Source: an uncultured Ruminococcus sp. (lineage in GTDB: Bacteria; Bacillota; Clostridia; Oscillospirales; Ruminococcaceae). Taken from it: a DNA stretch of 6,032 nucleotides. The notes beneath the pieces were generated by a model. The model was not told the DNA's origin. It searched no databases and was given only the letters and a program-made list of their open reading frames with translations. The DNA lies in contig CAMNJD010000398.1 in NCBI GenBank assembly GCA_946540705.1, forward strand, positions 1 through 6,032, written 5' to 3'. Positions 4,053 through 6,032 of the stretch are shown here, piece after piece; within the stretch, counting starts at the first letter, position 1; each line of letters opens with the position of its first letter. A program made the position numbers and the translations under genes.

Positions 4053-6032
4053 ATTCTTCGTTCATCTGACGGATATCAACATGTTTGATGCTCTGCACCC
4101 GCAGCAGCGTAGGCAGCAGCACCGCACCGAGCATGACAGCCGGCATCATGACATACACAAACACCCGGAACGGCAGGAAATGGAATCCGGTCAGGCCGAT
4201 CACTGACTCAAACAGCATCCCGGCAAGCGCCGATATCCCGGTGAAATAAATGATGATCGCAGCGATGACCGAAAGCACCGTCAGCAGCAGCATCCGCAGG
4301 AGCTGCCAGCTCCGCACCGAACGGTTTGTGAAGCCGAGGCTTTTGAGCAGCGCGATCTCCGGCGTATCTTCGGACAGGAAAATGTTGAGGTACAGCACCG
4401 TGATCAGCACACTCACAAACAGCACCGTGCCGGTCATAACGCGCATCAGAAGCGTCAGTACATTGTCATAATCCTCGAGGCTTTCTTCGGTGTATTCCTG
4501 TGCCGTTTTAATGTTTTCTCTGCCGTATTTATCGCAGATCTGCTGAAAAACAGCGTCCTTGTCATCGGAATCAATGACATAGCCGAGCCAGTTATAGCGG
4601 TGGCCGTCCGAATGGTCGTGCTGATATTCTGTTCCGGCAACCATATATGCCTCATCCTGCTCTGCGAAATCGAGGAAGCCGGTGATGACAAACTGATGAT
4701 CGTATTCTTTCTGCACCAGTTGTCCGCTCTCCTCGTCGATGCCCCTGACCGCAATATCAACCGTGTCGCCGATCGAAATGCCCATTTGCTTTGCGGAGAA
4801 CCAGCTCATTGCAGCCTCGTTCGCGAGCTTCGGCGCACGGCCGCCCTCGCGGTAGGTGAGCATCTCCGTGTCCGGCAGGTCATAGCAGAAGAATACGTCC
4901 ATGACCGGCTCACCGCCGATCTTCCATGTCGCCATATCAGCATTGTACAGATCGACATGCGCCGGAATCCCGGCCTCCTTCAGCTCTGCATTGATCTGCT
5001 CAAAGAACGGGACGCCGTCATACGTTTCGCGGTCGTAGTATTCCTGCATCAGCGCGTCATTGAAATCCAGTATGAAATCCTGGTCTGTAATCATATAATA
5101 GCGCATGAAAGACGGATGGATGACCGAATGTCGGAGCGACGCGGTCATCAGGATGATCGACGCACCGAGCGTATAGGCGAGGATGAGGAAGATATAGCGC
5201 TTGAACCGGGTCATAATATCTGACACCGCGAGATAGAGCGGGACAGGCATTTTGCGGCGCTTGTGCAGATGCAGTGCAGTGTGTCTGCCGAAGCGCTCAC
5301 CGCGGTTCTCTCCGTGGATCGCGTCAATGACGGAGATGCGCTTCATCCTGCGCATGACAAATACCGAGAACAGGATCATCACCAGGACGATGCCCGCGAC
5401 AGCCGCGATCCCGAGTGCCGTCATGATCTCCGACGGCGGATTGATCCTGCCCGAGCCGAACATCAGCACGACCTTCCGGGATACCGGAAACCCGATTGCG
5501 GCGCCGATGACGCCGCCGACAACGGCAAAGGCGATGTATTTCGCTGCAAAAAGCCAGCGGAATTTCAGCGAGTCCACGCCGATCGCACGCATCATGCCGA
5601 TTTCCTTTTCCTCATCCTTCAGTGCCGCGATCATTGTAAAGCGGATCGTCATCAGGATGAGCAGGATCATAAACAGGCTGATGAGCACCACAAACACCGA
5701 GACAATATTCGCGATGATCTCATTGTCGGAGCCGGTATGGCTCTGCTGATTGATGCTGCATCCTGTCAGAGTCTCATTGTAGATGCTGACGGCGATTGCT
5801 TCGATATACTGCCGGTCCATTGAATTCAGATTTACGGAAAACTGTCCGTACCGGAGCGGAAAATCCTCCGCGATGCGTTCAAAATCGGCATCGGAAACGA
5901 TGTACCGCGCTTTCTGTCTGGATTTGAAGAAGACCGCGACCTCCAGCTCATACACATTGCCCAGATCGGTCGTGATACGGATTTTATCGCCGGGCATGAC
6001 GCCGGTCAGCTCACGGAGTCCGACGCTCAGTG
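4051..6032 (-). CDS. FtsX-domain ABC transporter permease, C-terminal 659 residues (N-terminus beyond the right edge)
   Basis: The membrane half of the ABC transporter. The frame is open to the window edge: 11 in-frame codons (reading LSVGLRELTGV) precede the ATG at 5997, which has no ribosome binding site and is internal. Counting from that ATG, residues 1-95 are the end of an extracellular domain. Membrane helices lie near 97-124, 152-172 and 193-214, with the FtsX signature EEKEIGMMRAIGV at 129-141 after the first. A second unit has helices near 267-286, 516-540, 567-590 and 611-632, with a matching signature SEDTPEIALLKSLGF at 542-556. Between helices 4 and 5 lies an extracellular domain of about 230 residues, acidic in places and containing HDHSDGH at 460-466. 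The layout is a duplicated FtsX permease whose first helix is off the window. It ends with KHVDIRQMNEE. Relatives include antimicrobial-peptide and macrolide exporters; direction and cargo are not evident here. Confidence 0.92.
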   Translation of the reverse strand, partial: LSVGLRELTGVMPGDKIRITTDLGNVYELEVAVFFKSRQKARYIVSDADFERIAEDFPLRYGQFSVNLNSMDRQYIEAIAVSIYNETLTGCSINQQSHTGSDNEIIANIVSVFVVLISLFMILLILMTIRFTMIAALKDEEKEIGMMRAIGVDSLKFRWLFAAKYIAFAVVGGVIGAAIGFPVSRKVVLMFGSGRINPPSEIMTALGIAAVAGIVLVMILFSVFVMRRMKRISVIDAIHGENRGERFGRHTALHLHKRRKMPVPLYLAVSDIMTRFKRYIFLILAYTLGASIILMTASLRHSVIHPSFMRYYMITDQDFILDFNDALMQEYYDRETYDGVPFFEQINAELKEAGIPAHVDLYNADMATWKIGGEPVMDVFFCYDLPDTEMLTYREGGRAPKLANEAAMSWFSAKQMGISIGDTVDIAVRGIDEESGQLVQKEYDHQFVITGFLDFAEQDEAYMVAGTEYQHDHSDGHRYNWLGYVIDSDDKDAVFQQICDKYGRENIKTAQEYTEESLEDYDNVLTLLMRVMTGTVLFVSVLITVLYLNIFLSEDTPEIALLKSLGFTNRSVRSWQLLRMLLLTVLSVIAAIIIYFTGISALAGMLFESVIGLTGFHFLPFRVFVYVMMPAVMLGAVLLPTLLRVQSIKHVDIRQMNEE

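Noticed and set aside
4600..5823. Several plus-strand open frames of 165-207 codons opposite the permease
   Set aside because: They mirror hydrophobic and acidic permease codons, give His/Arg/Asp-rich nonsense, and have no promoter or ribosome site.
5995..5997. ATG at 5997 as the true permease start
   Set aside because: The frame stays open upstream to the window edge with sensible residues (LSVGLRELTGV), there is no ribosome binding site before it, and it would remove the first helix and the start of the extracellular domain.

Overview
The window looks like chromosomal DNA from a Gram-positive, moderately GC-rich Clostridia-type Firmicute. A gut Oscillospiraceae/Ruminococcaceae relative is my best guess, from general gene style rather than a marker gene. 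The evidence is strong AAGGAGG-type ribosome binding sites, clean -35/-10 promoters, a fused FeoA-FeoB iron transporter, an FtsX-type ABC transporter with a very large extracellular loop, and a lipoprotein with a class II signal peptide. Coding density is high and I see no rRNA, tRNA, CRISPR array or mobile element.

Layout. Positions 1-794 (minus strand) hold the first 264 codons of a FeoA-FeoB ferrous iron transporter that runs off the left edge. Positions 795-1096 are a divergent control region. It has a minus-strand promoter for feoAB with a leader of roughly 160 nt that can fold into a long hairpin and may mask its own ribosome binding site, and a plus-strand promoter for the next gene. 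Inverted repeats overlie both promoters. Positions 1097-1825 (plus) encode SurE, a survival-type 5'/3'-nucleotidase. A strong 13-bp hairpin at 1826-1866 separates surE from a convergent minus-strand operon and probably stops transcription from both sides.

The operon occupies 1883-6032 and is read right to left. It encodes an FtsX-type ABC permease (cut at the right edge), its ATPase, and a lipoprotein with a predicted Ntn-hydrolase fold of the C45 / acyl-CoA:6-APA acyltransferase / NAAA type. The two junctions are built identically: a TAA stop lies inside the next gene's TAAGGAGG ribosome binding site, with 8 nt to the next start. The three proteins are therefore probably made together at the membrane. 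The likely picture is a MacB/Bce-like transporter (type VII ABC superfamily) working beside a surface-anchored, self-processing amide hydrolase or acyltransferase. The substrate cannot be read from the sequence.

The most interesting items are this ABC plus lipo-Ntn-hydrolase cassette, with substitutions in the hydrolase at positions usually conserved, and the structured feoAB leader.
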